Shown here: piece by piece, positions 1-7,968 of the stretch | Position numbering within the stretch: position 1 is the first letter of the stretch | Layout: every line of letters starts with the position of its first letter | Program-made: the position numbers and the translations under genes | Assembly (NCBI GenBank): GCA_902825775.1 | Contig: CADECF010000003.1 | Span: forward strand, 111,800-175,799 | Reading direction: 5' to 3' | Length of the DNA: 64,000 bases | Source: an uncultured Lysobacteraceae bacterium | GTDB taxonomy: Bacteria > Pseudomonadota > Gammaproteobacteria > Xanthomonadales > Xanthomonadaceae | The notes under the pieces: generated by a model | The model's database searches: none | Told to the model about the DNA's origin: nothing | What the model saw: the letters and a program-made list of their open reading frames with translations, nothing else

Positions 1-93
1 CAAAAGCCGCTCCCGCAAAAAAGCGCTCGGATGTCGATCCCGGCGTCGCTCGTTCGTCAATGGAGTAGTCCACCAAAATCGAGGCAACGCACC

Positions 94-426
94 ATGACCC
101 ACCGCGGAAGCTGCCATTGCGGCCAGATCGCCTTCGAGTTCGAAGGCGATCTCAAGAATGCCGTGTCCTGCAACTGTTCGATCTGCTCGCGCAAAGGGGC
201 GCTGCTATGGGCCGCCGATGCGGCGCAGTTCCGCCTGCTCGATCCGCAGGCGGCGATGGGCGCCTACGCTTTCAACAAGCGCGAGTTGCAGCATCGTTTC
301 TGCACGACCTGCGGCATCCATACGCATGCCGAAGGCGATGGCTGGATCGCCGTGAATCTGCGTTGTCTGGAGGAATTCGACCTCGCAAGCGTGGAGGTCG
401 TGAATTTCGACGGCCGCTCGGCGTGA
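94..426 (+). CDS. GFA family (glutathione-dependent formaldehyde-activating-like) zinc protein
   Basis: A 110-residue protein of the GFA/CENP-V fold. Visible zinc ligands are the N-terminal C-H-C-G element (SCHCGQ), a C-N-C-S-I-C cluster near residue 32 and a later C-T-T-C-G element, which is the usual layout of the family. Family members bind structural and catalytic zinc; few have a proven substrate, so formaldehyde activation should not be assumed. An in-frame ATG lies upstream at 31, but the ATG at 94 is preceded by GAGGC at a good distance and starts directly at the conserved domain, so I chose 94. It stands alone before the autotransporter gene. Confidence 0.85.
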   Translation: MTHRGSCHCGQIAFEFEGDLKNAVSCNCSICSRKGALLWAADAAQFRLLDPQAAMGAYAFNKRELQHRFCTTCGIHTHAEGDGWIAVNLRCLEEFDLASVEVVNFDGRSA

Positions 427-604
427 CGACGACGCGACCCGGATAAGTTGCGGCGCGGCATGACTACCGCCATGCCGGTGCTCCGCCATCGGTGGGCGGC
501 GCTGGCTGACCTTTGGCCTTGACGAAGGAACGCTTTGTTTGGCGACACTTCAGGCGCGTAGCCGCGTCCGTGGCGCGCCATTCAAACCAGGGGGAACCAA
601 AACA

Positions 605-2335
605 ATGAACATGCGACGCGCCTCCAATCCGGGCCGCGGTAGGGTTTTCATGCGCCGCCTTCCCATACTCATTGCGCTGATGCTGTCGGCGCAATATGCG
701 CAAGCGCAGGTCGTGCGGTGCCAGAATCAGAACGGAAATCCTACCGGCACGATTGGTGCTGGAGTGACGGGGGGATTCGTATGCGGAAACAACATAGTTA
801 ATGGAAATAATGCAGTGGTTGCCGGGTACAACAACATCGTCCAGCCCTCGTCTGAAGCTGCCGCTGCTGTCGGCATAGGCAACAGCGTCTACGGCCCCGC
901 CAGCAACGCCTTCGGTCACCTCAACTACGCCGGTAGTGAGGTGAGCAACGCCTTCGGCACAGGCAATGTCGCTAGCGGCGAAGGCAGCTTGGCGACCGGC
1001 ACGTTCACGTCCACGTTCGGTAGGGGCGCGACTGCGGTAGGCGGTTTTGAGGATAGGAACAACGACGGAACCCTGAACTTTGAGATCATCACGGATGCTG
1101 CCGGCAACCCTGTCCTCGATGAGAACGGAACCGTGGTAATGACAACGGACGAAACCGCCTTCGCCATGGGCGACAGCGCAACGGCCGTTGGCGCGGCTGC
1201 GCACGCGCGTGCCGAAGAAGCCACGGCGATCGGCGCCCACAGCCGCGCGTTGGCAGAAGACAGCTTGGCGGCCGGCAGCGATGCGGTCGCCGGCGCGGTC
1301 GACAGCGCCGCGGTGGGCACCGCCGCCAACGTATCGAACACGGCGGTCAACGGTGCGGCTTTCGGCGCGCGCGCTACGACCACCGCCGCCAATAGCGTGG
1401 CGCTCGGCGCGGAATCGGTGGCCGATCGCACTAACAGCGTATCGGTGGGCAGCGCGGGTGCCGAACGTCAGGTCGTCAACGTCGCTGCCGCCAGCGCGCA
1501 AACCGATGCGGTCAATCTCGGCCAATTGGCTACTTCAGTGGATATATTCGGCGGTGGCGCGAGCGTCGCCGGCGGCGTGTTCGTCGCGCCGACATACGCG
1601 ATCCAAGGCAACAATTTCAACGACGTCGGGTCGGCGTTCGCGGCGGTCGACTTGCAGCTGACCGATTTGAGCGCGCGCATCGATGCCATTCCCGCAGGAG
1701 CCGAAGGTCCTGCGGGTCCGCAAGGGCCAAGCGGACCCGAAGGCCCGCAAGGTCCAAGCGGACCGGAAGGCCCGCAAGGTCCGAACGGACCATCAGGCCC
1801 CGCCGGTCCGCAAGGACCGCAAGCGCCTTCGATTCCTCCCAATGGCAGCCCGCTCGCGGTGGTCTACGACAATGCCGGGCTCGATCAAGCGACCCTGCAA
1901 GGCGCCAACGGAACCCGCATCGGCAATGTCGCCGACGGCAGCCTGGGCACCGATGCCGCCAACGTGCGCCAAGTGCAGGCGGGCGACGCGCAAACGCTGA
2001 ACCAGGCCAATGCGTATACCGATGCGCGCATCTCCGCACTGGATCTGGATCTGAGCGGCTTCCGCAACGAAATCAACGATCGTTTCTCCGATCAGGACGC
2101 GCGTATTTCCAGGAACGGAGCCATGGGGGCGGCCATGTCGCAGATGGCGCTCAACGCCAGCGGTACGCGCAGCCGCGGCGGACGCATCGCCATCGGCGCC
2201 GGCATCCAGGACGGTTCGAAGGCGCTGTCGGTCGGTTACGCCAAACCGATAGGCCAGCGCGGATCGTTCTCGCTCGGGGGAGCCTTCAGTGGTTCGGAGC
2301 GTTCGGCCGGCATCGGTTTCGGTATGGATTTATAG
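605..2335 (+). CDS. YadA-like trimeric autotransporter adhesin with collagen-like segment
   Basis: A 576-residue surface protein. The N-terminus has a hydrophobic signal segment ([11 protein letters not shown], ending AQA). Residues about 50-320 contain degenerate head repeats rich in A-x-G and 'AVG/SVALGA' motifs typical of YadA/Hep_Hag heads. Residues 368-406 hold 13 uninterrupted G-P-x triplets, a collagen-like stalk. The last 70 residues (AAMSQMAL to GFGMDL) match the glycine-rich YadA membrane-anchor barrel. Family knowledge: three chains form the outer-membrane pore and display the head. The ATG at 605 has AGGGGG upstream; a second in-frame ATG at 650 sits right at the signal peptide and is possible. 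It is likely single-gene, with a terminator directly after it. Confidence 0.85.
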   Translation: MNMRRASNPGRGRVFMRRLPILIALMLSAQYAQAQVVRCQNQNGNPTGTIGAGVTGGFVCGNNIVNGNNAVVAGYNNIVQPSSEAAAAVGIGNSVYGPASNAFGHLNYAGSEVSNAFGTGNVASGEGSLATGTFTSTFGRGATAVGGFEDRNNDGTLNFEIITDAAGNPVLDENGTVVMTTDETAFAMGDSATAVGAAAHARAEEATAIGAHSRALAEDSLAAGSDAVAGAVDSAAVGTAANVSNTAVNGAAFGARATTTAANSVALGAESVADRTNSVSVGSAGAERQVVNVAAASAQTDAVNLGQLATSVDIFGGGASVAGGVFVAPTYAIQGNNFNDVGSAFAAVDLQLTDLSARIDAIPAGAEGPAGPQGPSGPEGPQGPSGPEGPQGPNGPSGPAGPQGPQAPSIPPNGSPLAVVYDNAGLDQATLQGANGTRIGNVADGSLGTDAANVRQVQAGDAQTLNQANAYTDARISALDLDLSGFRNEINDRFSDQDARISRNGAMGAAMSQMALNASGTRSRGGRIAIGAGIQDGSKALSVGYAKPIGQRGSFSLGGAFSGSERSAGIGFGMDL

Positions 2336-2371
2336 CGCGAGACGATATTGCAAAGCCCCCGCAACGAAAAA

Positions 2372-2403
2372 AAAGGCCGGGCTTTCGCCTGGCCTTTCGT
2401 TTG
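2372..2403 (+). terminator. Intrinsic terminator after the autotransporter gene
   Basis: An 11-bp hairpin (AAAGGCCGGGC / GCCTGGCCTTT, loop TTTC) is followed by TCGTTTGG. It lies 36 bases after the stop codon and ends where the left attachment repeat begins. Confidence 0.8.
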
Positions 2404-2418
2404 GTGCCGAAGGTGGGA
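2402..2418. repeat. attL: 17-bp copy of the tRNA-Leu 3' end
   Basis: TGGTGCCGAAGGTGGGA is identical to 17678-17694; the match breaks on both sides. It contains the complement of the CCA end, the acceptor-stem 3' strand and part of the T arm. It marks the distal end of the integrated element. Confidence 0.85.
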
Positions 2419-2549
2419 GACAGACACGCACCAAAAGTCGGTGAGCTTTCTCTTTCTTGATCAAATAGTTAGGAAGCACAAGGTCGTTCGCGTTAGTAGA
2501 GGTCACGCGAATGTGGCTAGTAGAGTGAAACGCTTTATCGAGCGTCCCG

Positions 2550-3263
2550 TCATGCATGACTTTCAAATGCTGGGCCGCAGCCGTCCATCAACGCTGGCGG
2601 TAGAGAGTGGGGTTGTGGCGGGATCTCTTGGCCGCCAAACAGAATCCTTCTCTCTTCTCCGAGCGCGTCCCTCCGGCCAAAGCCATAGTTGCTCAACGCC
2701 GGATTCGGTTCGATAACCGTTTCCAGACACGCACCAATGACGGCAAATAAGTCAGCCCGAATCAGGGTGAGCATAATGTCGCCCTCGGTCCATCCGGATT
2801 TGCGGCGTGTTAACTGAGGTGTGCCTCCGTGTGTGTACTTATGAAGCCACTTTGCCCGGCCACCCCTTTTTAGTTCATCAACGATAGTTTGGATTGCAGG
2901 GAACATAGGAGCTAGTGCTCGGGCCATCTCGCCGAGCATCGGAATATCAGCGCCTCCGTTCTCGACGGGGCTCGTTGGCAATGCTTGAATTTCTTCGCAT
3001 GTCGCTACGTACATCAACCAAAAAGCAGCGGTCGAGGCCTCAAGTATTGGTCTCAGCAGCGCGCCAGCTGTTCCAAACTCTCCAGCCGCGGCAACCCTTA
3101 TCAGGCCAGAATGGTGTTCGCATGCAAGATCGACGGCGCAGCGCGCGAAGTTAGCTCTAAGCGACGGGGCGGCTCCTTGGGGTAACAAAGCCTTCATCCG
3201 ATCATTCTGCATTCTAGATTGCGCGATCCTTCTTTGAATTAGATCTTGCGACTCTTCGTTCAT
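2550..3263 (-). CDS. Conserved hypothetical cargo protein (DUF6988-like)
   Basis: A 237-residue soluble, mostly helical protein with no signal peptide or membrane segment. Visible features are a paired histidine region (ACEHHSGLI, about residues 49-57), a 'GALLRPILEASTAAFWLMY' helix (about 67-85) and a 'KYTHGGTPQLTRR' motif (about 141-153). From memory these resemble the DUF6988/DUF5677-type helical families, whose function is unknown. It is the second gene of a minus-strand pair: the upstream gene (3272-4108) ends 8 bases before this start. The pair sits directly inside attL, a typical cargo position. A role in defence or host interaction is only inferred from position. Confidence 0.7.
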   Translation of the reverse strand: MNEESQDLIQRRIAQSRMQNDRMKALLPQGAAPSLRANFARCAVDLACEHHSGLIRVAAAGEFGTAGALLRPILEASTAAFWLMYVATCEEIQALPTSPVENGGADIPMLGEMARALAPMFPAIQTIVDELKRGGRAKWLHKYTHGGTPQLTRRKSGWTEGDIMLTLIRADLFAVIGACLETVIEPNPALSNYGFGRRDALGEERRILFGGQEIPPQPHSLPPALMDGCGPAFESHA

Positions 3264-3271
3264 GTCGGCAC

Positions 3272-4108
3272 CTATGCAAAGCGGTCGCGATTGCGATGAG
3301 CGGATAACGTTCTAAACCAATCCTCTGGGTTCGTCAGTACGCCCTCTTGTCGTAGCAGAAGCATATCTCCGCTAAACCGGATCACCTCGTTCTGCGCGGC
3401 CTCTTTGACCTCTTGATCGAGTAGAGGAACTCGGCTTAGGCGGCCGAGCACTTCAGTGGGATAGTCTTCGATTGAAAGGCTCTTGTAGAGATTTTTGTGC
3501 ATCGCCCTATCGAACTCATATGCCTCGCTCCTAAGCGCTGAAGCTTTCGCCTCTTCTTCAGAATTCAAGGGAACATTCTTCCGATCCTTAGCCGCTTGTT
3601 GAAGATTGTGCTGAATATTTCTATGGACTGGATGGAGTATCGCGGTCGTCAAGTCGAACAGCATCATATGAACGAACGGTCGCAGCATGCTTCGTATAAC
3701 TTCCGGTTTGGTTCCAAGCTTGACCATTACGGAGCGCACGGCCTGCGCGTGCATATACGACTCTTCGGCCGTCGGCGCTGAATCCAATCGACCAAGTTTG
3801 CTGTTTGCCGCAACGCTTTCTGTTCCAAGTGTTTCAGCCAATTGACGCAACTGATCGATTGCCAGATCTGCTTCGACAAGTTTTTCGTCCAACCGTCTGG
3901 TCTTGGCTTCGACACCCAGTCCTTTCACCGACTCAAACCGGTCAATAGTGGCGGCGAACAGCAGAAGTATCGCCCCCGCGATACATACCGCAGTCATTGC
4001 TGAGTTGTGGCCGTAAGCAGCCATGACTCCAAACCAGAGCAAGCTGCCTCCGGCGAAGAGGAATGCCACGCTCACTATTACAGCGGCTATTTCCTTAATT
4101 TTATTCAT
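3272..4108 (-). CDS. Two-helix membrane protein with long cytoplasmic helical domain
   Basis: 278 residues. Two transmembrane helices are clear near the N-terminus (about residues 7-29 and 36-56), followed by a charged, coiled-coil-prone segment (about 60-100) and a helical C-terminal domain with 'RSMLRPFVHMMLFDLTTAI' near residue 135. No enzymatic motif was recognised. It is probably co-transcribed with 2550-3263, because only 8 bases separate them. A small membrane protein paired with a soluble helical protein at the edge of a mobile element suggests accessory cargo (possibly defence), but nothing in the sequence proves it. Base composition appears less GC-rich than chromosomal neighbours. 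Confidence 0.7.
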   Translation of the reverse strand: MNKIKEIAAVIVSVAFLFAGGSLLWFGVMAAYGHNSAMTAVCIAGAILLLFAATIDRFESVKGLGVEAKTRRLDEKLVEADLAIDQLRQLAETLGTESVAANSKLGRLDSAPTAEESYMHAQAVRSVMVKLGTKPEVIRSMLRPFVHMMLFDLTTAILHPVHRNIQHNLQQAAKDRKNVPLNSEEEAKASALRSEAYEFDRAMHKNLYKSLSIEDYPTEVLGRLSRVPLLDQEVKEAAQNEVIRFSGDMLLLRQEGVLTNPEDWFRTLSAHRNRDRFA

Positions 4109-4236
4109 GGCTTTATCGCTCTAGTTTTTCAGCACGCTAGATGGAAAATCCCGCTGCTGCTAATTGTTCGGCAGTCGCGGTTCCTGAGAAAAAATTCGAG
4201 GGGGTCTGATAGATCTATCAATCCTAAGCAGCCCCC

Positions 4237-4533
4237 ATGCCCCACCCTAAGATACCTTCTGGACCGCCCATGCCCGACCTCAACGCCACCCTTGATCTAC
4301 TCCAACGCCACCACCGCAATAACCGTCCCGTGGTGAGGCGCGGTGGAGGTGCTACCTCTACTGCCTACCACGCACTGTGGGGACAACTGCGGGATATCCG
4401 CAGTGCCGCCGAAGGTGGGAACGCCGAGTGCGGAGGCTGGCTGGCGCTGCATGGCCCGATGATCGCCGCTGTCGAAGCGTGCCGCGCCCACGATCTAAAA
4501 GACGCCCTGACGTACCGCGGGCCGAACCGGTAG
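4237..4533 (+). CDS. Small hypothetical protein of the island
   Basis: 98 residues from the ATG at 4237; a second in-frame ATG at 4270 would give 87 residues beginning MPDLNATLDLL. Neither start has a convincing ribosome-binding site. No domain was recognised; the C-terminal half (WGQLRDIRSAAEGGNAECGG) is predicted helical. It precedes the serine recombinase by 129 bases, and repeats related to the recombinase upstream region begin at its 3' edge. It may be a real small phage-type gene, but support is limited to an open frame in an otherwise empty gap. Confidence 0.4.
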   Translation: MPHPKIPSGPPMPDLNATLDLLQRHHRNNRPVVRRGGGATSTAYHALWGQLRDIRSAAEGGNAECGGWLALHGPMIAAVEACRAHDLKDALTYRGPNR

Positions 4534-4637
4534 GGCATACCGAAAGGCTCTCCGCGTCGACCCTCGCAAACCTTTGTGCAGCAAGGGCCTATTTCGCTGT
4601 GTTTGCCTATACCGAAACCTGATGTTACGGTATGCCC
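4533..4637. repeat. Inverted ATACCG/CGGTAT repeats before the serine recombinase
   Basis: GGGCATACCG (4533-4542) and CGGTATGCCC (4628-4637) are exact inverted copies. A further ATACCG at 4609-4614 forms a tighter inverted pair with CGGTAT at 4628-4633. They lie just upstream of the recombinase start codon and could be a resolution site or an operator; this is inference from position. Confidence 0.5.
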
Positions 4638-4662
4638 CTCAGCTAACCTCAGGGGATCCGCC

Positions 4663-5268
4663 ATGACACCTCGCAAGCCGCGCAACGTTGCCCTCTACGT
4701 CCGTGTATCCACGAAGGACCAGGCTACGGAGAACCAGCGCAGGGAGCTCGCCGAAGTGGCGGAGCGGGCAGGGTGGAACGTCGTGGCTGTCTACAGCGAC
4801 GAGGGCATCTCTGGTGCCAAGGGACGCGACAAGCGCCCGGGCTTCGATGCGCTGCTACGTGCCGTCACTCGCCGCGAGGTGGACATGGTGGCCGCGTGGT
4901 CAGTGGATCGCCTTGGACGCTCTCTGCAGAACCTTGTGGACACCTTGGGTGCACTGAGGGCAGCCGGCGCGGACCTCTACCTGCACAAGCAAGCCCTCGA
5001 CACCACCACTCCGGCCGGCCGCGCCATGTTCGGCATGCTCGGCGTGTTCGCTGAGTTTGAGCGCGAGATTATCGTGGAGCGTGTACGCGCCGGCATGGCT
5101 ACCGCCAAGGCGAAGGGGAGGCGAGTAGGGCGCCCTGCGGCCAGTGAGGAAACGCTGAAGCGGATCCGCAAGCTACGTGCACAGGGTGTGGGGATGCTGA
5201 AGGTGGCCCGTGAAGTGGGCTGCGGTGTGTCTCTGATCCAGCGCATGGAGGCGCAGGGGACGCCGTAG
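4663..5268 (+). CDS. Serine recombinase, resolvase/invertase family
   Basis: A 201-residue small serine recombinase. The catalytic domain starts YVRVSTKDQ with the nucleophilic Ser16. It continues with the expected 'VYSDEGISGAKGRDKRPGFD' region, 'AWSVDRLGRSLQNL', and 'PAGRAMFGMLGVFAEFEREII' leading into the long E helix. The C-terminal 45 residues form a helix-turn-helix (SEETLKRIRKLRAQG ... SLIQRME). Length and order match full-length resolvases, so it looks intact. An upstream in-frame ATG (4576) exists, but the ATG at 4663 has AGGGGAT before it. It could resolve dimers, invert a segment or be a transposon remnant; no matching terminal inverted repeats were seen. Confidence 0.92.
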   Translation: MTPRKPRNVALYVRVSTKDQATENQRRELAEVAERAGWNVVAVYSDEGISGAKGRDKRPGFDALLRAVTRREVDMVAAWSVDRLGRSLQNLVDTLGALRAAGADLYLHKQALDTTTPAGRAMFGMLGVFAEFEREIIVERVRAGMATAKAKGRRVGRPAASEETLKRIRKLRAQGVGMLKVAREVGCGVSLIQRMEAQGTP

Positions 5269-5439
5269 GAGCGCCCGAGGACTGCCCGAGGTCGCGGCTC
5301 CCTCTCCGTCCCCGGCTGGGTGTACGGACCCGACCCTGCACGTTGTCAACAAGATCGCCGACGTTCGATTAGGGCCCACCCTCGGAGAACTAGAGTCGGC
5401 TTCGGCGAAGTTTTACAGGCAAGTTCCCGATGCCGGCGC

Positions 5440-5501
5440 TGACCGAATCCTGTTTTTTTTCGTCCCGCTTCGTTGCCGTTGACCGAATCCTGTTTTTTTT
5501 C
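5440..5501. repeat. 22-bp direct repeat, period 40
   Basis: TGACCGAATCCTG followed by eight T and a C occurs at 5440-5461 and 5480-5501, exactly 40 bases apart, with unrelated spacer. On the minus strand each copy reads GA8CAGGATTCGGTCA. Function unknown. Confidence 0.85.
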
Positions 5502-5528
5502 ACACGCAGGGTGTAGGGCTTGACGCTG

Positions 5529-5630
5529 TCACCATTCGCATACAACGGGGTCATGGTAGGCAGGTAGCCATGCAACTGGTGAGAGTGTAGGTGCGCCTTC
5601 TACGCGAATGGTGAAGGTCTCCCGGGCATG
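5529..5630 (-). pseudogene. C-terminal fragment of a paralogue of the 7955-8260 zinc-finger protein
   Basis: The minus-strand frame here ends in a segment running ARETFTIRVEGAPTLSP ... VVCEW. The C-terminus of the plus-strand gene at 7955-8260 reads PRETFTARAEDAPTPPP ... VLCAR. The nucleotide sequences also align over about 95 bases (for example GGGAGACCTTCACC in both). The conserved zinc-binding N-terminal half is absent upstream, so this is a broken inverted duplicate rather than a gene. It indicates past duplication or recombination between related phage elements. Confidence 0.65.
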
Positions 5631-6025
5631 TGCGGGGGTGTGGCCGTTCCCGCCAGCCTGAGGTGCACTTGAGACCGCTCCTCCAACTGCCCCCGAGCAG
5701 TGAGACCACACAGATAAAATCTCTCTTGACAAGCACGTCTCAGAAATGCAACGCATGACGCGCGTCCTTAGGTGTTACCCAAGGCTTTCACCTACAGCTT
5801 CCCCTTCTACTTGTTGTCTATGGTGTAACAGGTAGAGGTAACACCTGATGTCCTCCTGAAGTACACCCGAGGATCTCCTGCGGAGATACCTCAAGCAGCT
5901 GACACACAGCACCCATCACTATCTCCGCTTAGAGGCCAAGCCTCTGCGTCCCCATGACTGCAAACGAGATGCTCCCGAGGATTGCCCTCAGGTGCCGCGT
6001 TGCCGCGCCTGAAGGAAACACATCC

Positions 6026-6712
6026 ATGCCCAAGAATCCGCTTCTCAACCCAACTCCGCGCATTGATCGCTACGCGGGCTGCACGTGCGCTGTCGACGGA
6101 TGCACGAGATTTACCCGCCCCATGAGTCGCTATTGCACGATGCACTATCAACGGAACAGACGGACGCGCCACCCGACTGGCTACCTACCCGCGCGACAAG
6201 ACCTCAAGCCCTTCAAGGATCTAGCTCGGGTTGCGCTGGAGGAGTGGGGCTACAACGAGCAGCCGTCAGTGATCGCCGCTGAAGCTTATCTTCAGCGCCT
6301 TGTCGCTGAACCCGGAAACGTGCCAGAGAAGTACCTCAAACACTTCCGCCGGTTGCACCTAAGCGGCGTTACAGGGCGGCAGATGTTGCTTGAACTGCTC
6401 GCCGTCTATGGCCTTCGCTACATCGGCCATCCCGACACGATGCACTACAGCGACGCTACCTTCTGGTGCTGTCTCGGCTCGCGCTTCCTGCGCACTGCAC
6501 CACTCGGCAACAAGCGCCCAGACTGGTTCACTGGTCGTGGCTCCGACCAATACCGCCCAAGCGGTATCACCTGTGAAAACGTCGGCCATGCCATCGCAAC
6601 GAAACTTGGAGCGATGCCGATTCTCCTGTGGCGAGCCATTGATGCCGATCAGCAGCGACGCATGCGGGAGGAGTTCGCTGTGCGGATTGCATTGAGGGAC
6701 AACCCGCTGTGA
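6026..6712 (+). CDS. Phage-type zinc-ribbon hypothetical protein
   Basis: 228 residues. The N-terminal region (about 15-45) carries C-T-C-x4-G-C-x-R ... R-Y-C-x2-H-Y-x-R-x3-R-H, a C-x-C/C ... C-x2-H pattern that probably binds zinc and is common at the start of phage and HNH-associated proteins. The remainder is helical (for example 'PEKYLKHFRRLHLSGVTGRQ') and was not recognised. An upstream in-frame ATG at 5954 would add 24 residues, but the ATG at 6026 follows GAAGGAA at ideal spacing. It is the first gene of the plus-strand block that leads to the giant protein. Confidence 0.65.
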   Translation: MPKNPLLNPTPRIDRYAGCTCAVDGCTRFTRPMSRYCTMHYQRNRRTRHPTGYLPARQDLKPFKDLARVALEEWGYNEQPSVIAAEAYLQRLVAEPGNVPEKYLKHFRRLHLSGVTGRQMLLELLAVYGLRYIGHPDTMHYSDATFWCCLGSRFLRTAPLGNKRPDWFTGRGSDQYRPSGITCENVGHAIATKLGAMPILLWRAIDADQQRRMREEFAVRIALRDNPL

Positions 6713-6857
6713 CCTAAGGACCACCTCAGCCCCACCTCAACCAAACACAAGGCCCTGCTGCAGGACTCCTCCCCTCGGCGGGCTTTGCCGTGCCCGTCGT
6801 TTACGCGCCAGCGACGGGAGATCCACCCATGAGCGCACCACGAAAGGAAAGCAACGA

Positions 6858-7400
6858 ATGAGTAATCGCGAAGAGAATCCGAACAACTACGCCGGCTTCC
6901 ACCCCGGCCGCACGCAGGTTGAAGGCGATGTGGTCACGAAACAGGTAGCGTTCGATCTTCCCAATGGTCGGGAAGCGATGGTCGGTCTGAAGATCGGCCT
7001 CGGCGAGCCCGCAGACCGCGCCAAGCAGCGCGAGGAGTTCCTGCACACCGTCTACCCGCCCGCGCTGACTGAAGGGCTGGAGAAGGATCTCGCTCGACTA
7101 ACTCAGCAGTTTGAGGATTACACGGGTTTCGACAGGCAAGGCCAGCCGATCATGCGTGTGCAAGGCAGGGATCGCGAAATACTTGAGATGAAGCTCGCCA
7201 ATCGCCGCAACGCATTGGCGACCGCCCGCCAAGAACGCGCTCTTGCCGAACGCGCGCAGGCGCAGGCCCGTGCCACGAAGCAAGCTGAGGATGCTCGCAT
7301 CCACGCAGCGGCTCAGGCCAAGGCCCAGCAACTGATCGAGCAGGCTGAGATCGATCGGCAGGCGAAGCAGATCGCCGCACGTGCCGGTGTCCGCGACTAA
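6858..7400 (+). CDS. Hypothetical coiled-coil phage-type protein
   Basis: 180 residues, start supported by GAAAGGAAA upstream. The N-terminal third (about 1-75) is a compact mixed segment (PNNYAGFHPGRTQVEGDVV). Residues about 80-175 form a long, highly charged helix with A/E/Q/R-rich heptads (ATARQERALAERAQAQARAT), i.e. a likely coiled coil. There is no signal peptide or membrane segment. Function unknown; it may be a scaffold or nucleic-acid-associated protein. It lies 145 bases after the zinc-ribbon gene and in the same direction. Confidence 0.65.
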   Translation: MSNREENPNNYAGFHPGRTQVEGDVVTKQVAFDLPNGREAMVGLKIGLGEPADRAKQREEFLHTVYPPALTEGLEKDLARLTQQFEDYTGFDRQGQPIMRVQGRDREILEMKLANRRNALATARQERALAERAQAQARATKQAEDARIHAAAQAKAQQLIEQAEIDRQAKQIAARAGVRD

Positions 7401-7474
7401 TCCTGCAATACAACAACCCAAGGCACATCCGAGGGGCTCCCAAGTGGAGCCCTTTGGCATTCAGGAGTTTCACC

Positions 7475-7672
7475 ATGGAAACAAGCAACACCACGCGAAA
7501 AATCCCCGACGACTTACGCGCGCTGAACATCACCTTTACTGTGACGGGACTGGATATCGTCATGGCGCACCGTGAACGGGTCTATCTGAAAACGGGCCGC
7601 CGCCCCACAATCGCCAAGGCACTCGATGCGCTGCTTAAATCGCACCCTTGCGCGGTTGGGGCGACGGTATGA
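7475..7672 (+). CDS. Small hypothetical protein (65 aa)
   Basis: A 65-residue protein starting METSNTTRKIPDDLRALN. CAGGAG lies 8 bases before the ATG at 7475, which decides the start. Its stop codon overlaps the next start in an ATGA junction at 7669-7672, evidence for translational coupling. The sequence 'IVMAHRERVYLKTGRRPTIA' suggests a short helical, possibly ribbon-helix-helix-like, DNA-associated protein, but this is weak. Confidence 0.6.
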   Translation: METSNTTRKIPDDLRALNITFTVTGLDIVMAHRERVYLKTGRRPTIAKALDALLKSHPCAVGATV

Positions 7673-7968
7673 GCGCGCTAATCACGCATGAGCCGTCCGG
7701 CCTGCAAGTTGATCCGAATCTGGGCCTTGTCTTCTACGCGAACGGAAAGCAAGCGGGCCTGACCACCGCAGACGGCTACCCGGTAGCAATGGTCCGCGGC
7801 AGTCCATCGTGCCGCCTCTATCCGCTCGCTCTCGTGGTCTATGAGGCGGTGCATGGCCCGCTGTCTGCGGGCATGACTCTGCGTAGGGTCAACGGCGAGC
7901 GGTGCGACATCCGCGTTAGCAATCTGCAAGCAGTGCCGAAGTCGGAGGTATCCCATGACGGCACCTAA
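7669..7968 (+). CDS. HNH-fold-like protein lacking canonical catalytic histidines
   Basis: 99 residues. The middle and C-terminus follow the phage HNH-endonuclease pattern 'hrLV.ea.hG.l..g....hiNG...DNR..NL..v': here YPLALVVYEAVHGPLSAGMT, then LRRVNGERCDIRVSNLQAV. The usual histidine before V/I-N-G is Arg, and DNR is DIR. So the fold is likely present but the active site is altered. It could be a degenerate nuclease or a DNA-binding module. It starts in an ATGA overlap with 7475-7672, and its 3' end overlaps the next gene by 14 bases, so these genes form an operon. Confidence 0.65.
   Translation: MSALITHEPSGLQVDPNLGLVFYANGKQAGLTTADGYPVAMVRGSPSCRLYPLALVVYEAVHGPLSAGMTLRRVNGERCDIRVSNLQAVPKSEVSHDGT

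Larger units (their letters stand above)
5269..6025. other. 757-base gap: repeats, a gene fragment and no intact gene
   Basis: No convincing intact gene is visible. The gap holds a 22-bp direct repeat with period 40 (5440-5501), a minus-strand fragment homologous to the C-terminus of the zinc-finger gene at 7955 (5529-5630), and three GGTGT(T)AC boxes, two forming a 10-bp inverted pair (5770-5779 and 5837-5846). This would be a natural place for control or replication sites of the element, which is inference. Confidence 0.6.

Noticed and set aside
4533-5268. Serine recombinase as part of a Tn3-like transposon
   Set aside because: No transposase and no matching terminal inverted repeats with target-site duplication were found around it.
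5390-5575. Minus-strand 61-residue open frame covering the 22-bp repeats
   Set aside because: Low-complexity Lys/Arg peptide formed by reading through the T8 repeats, no ribosome-binding site and no family resemblance.
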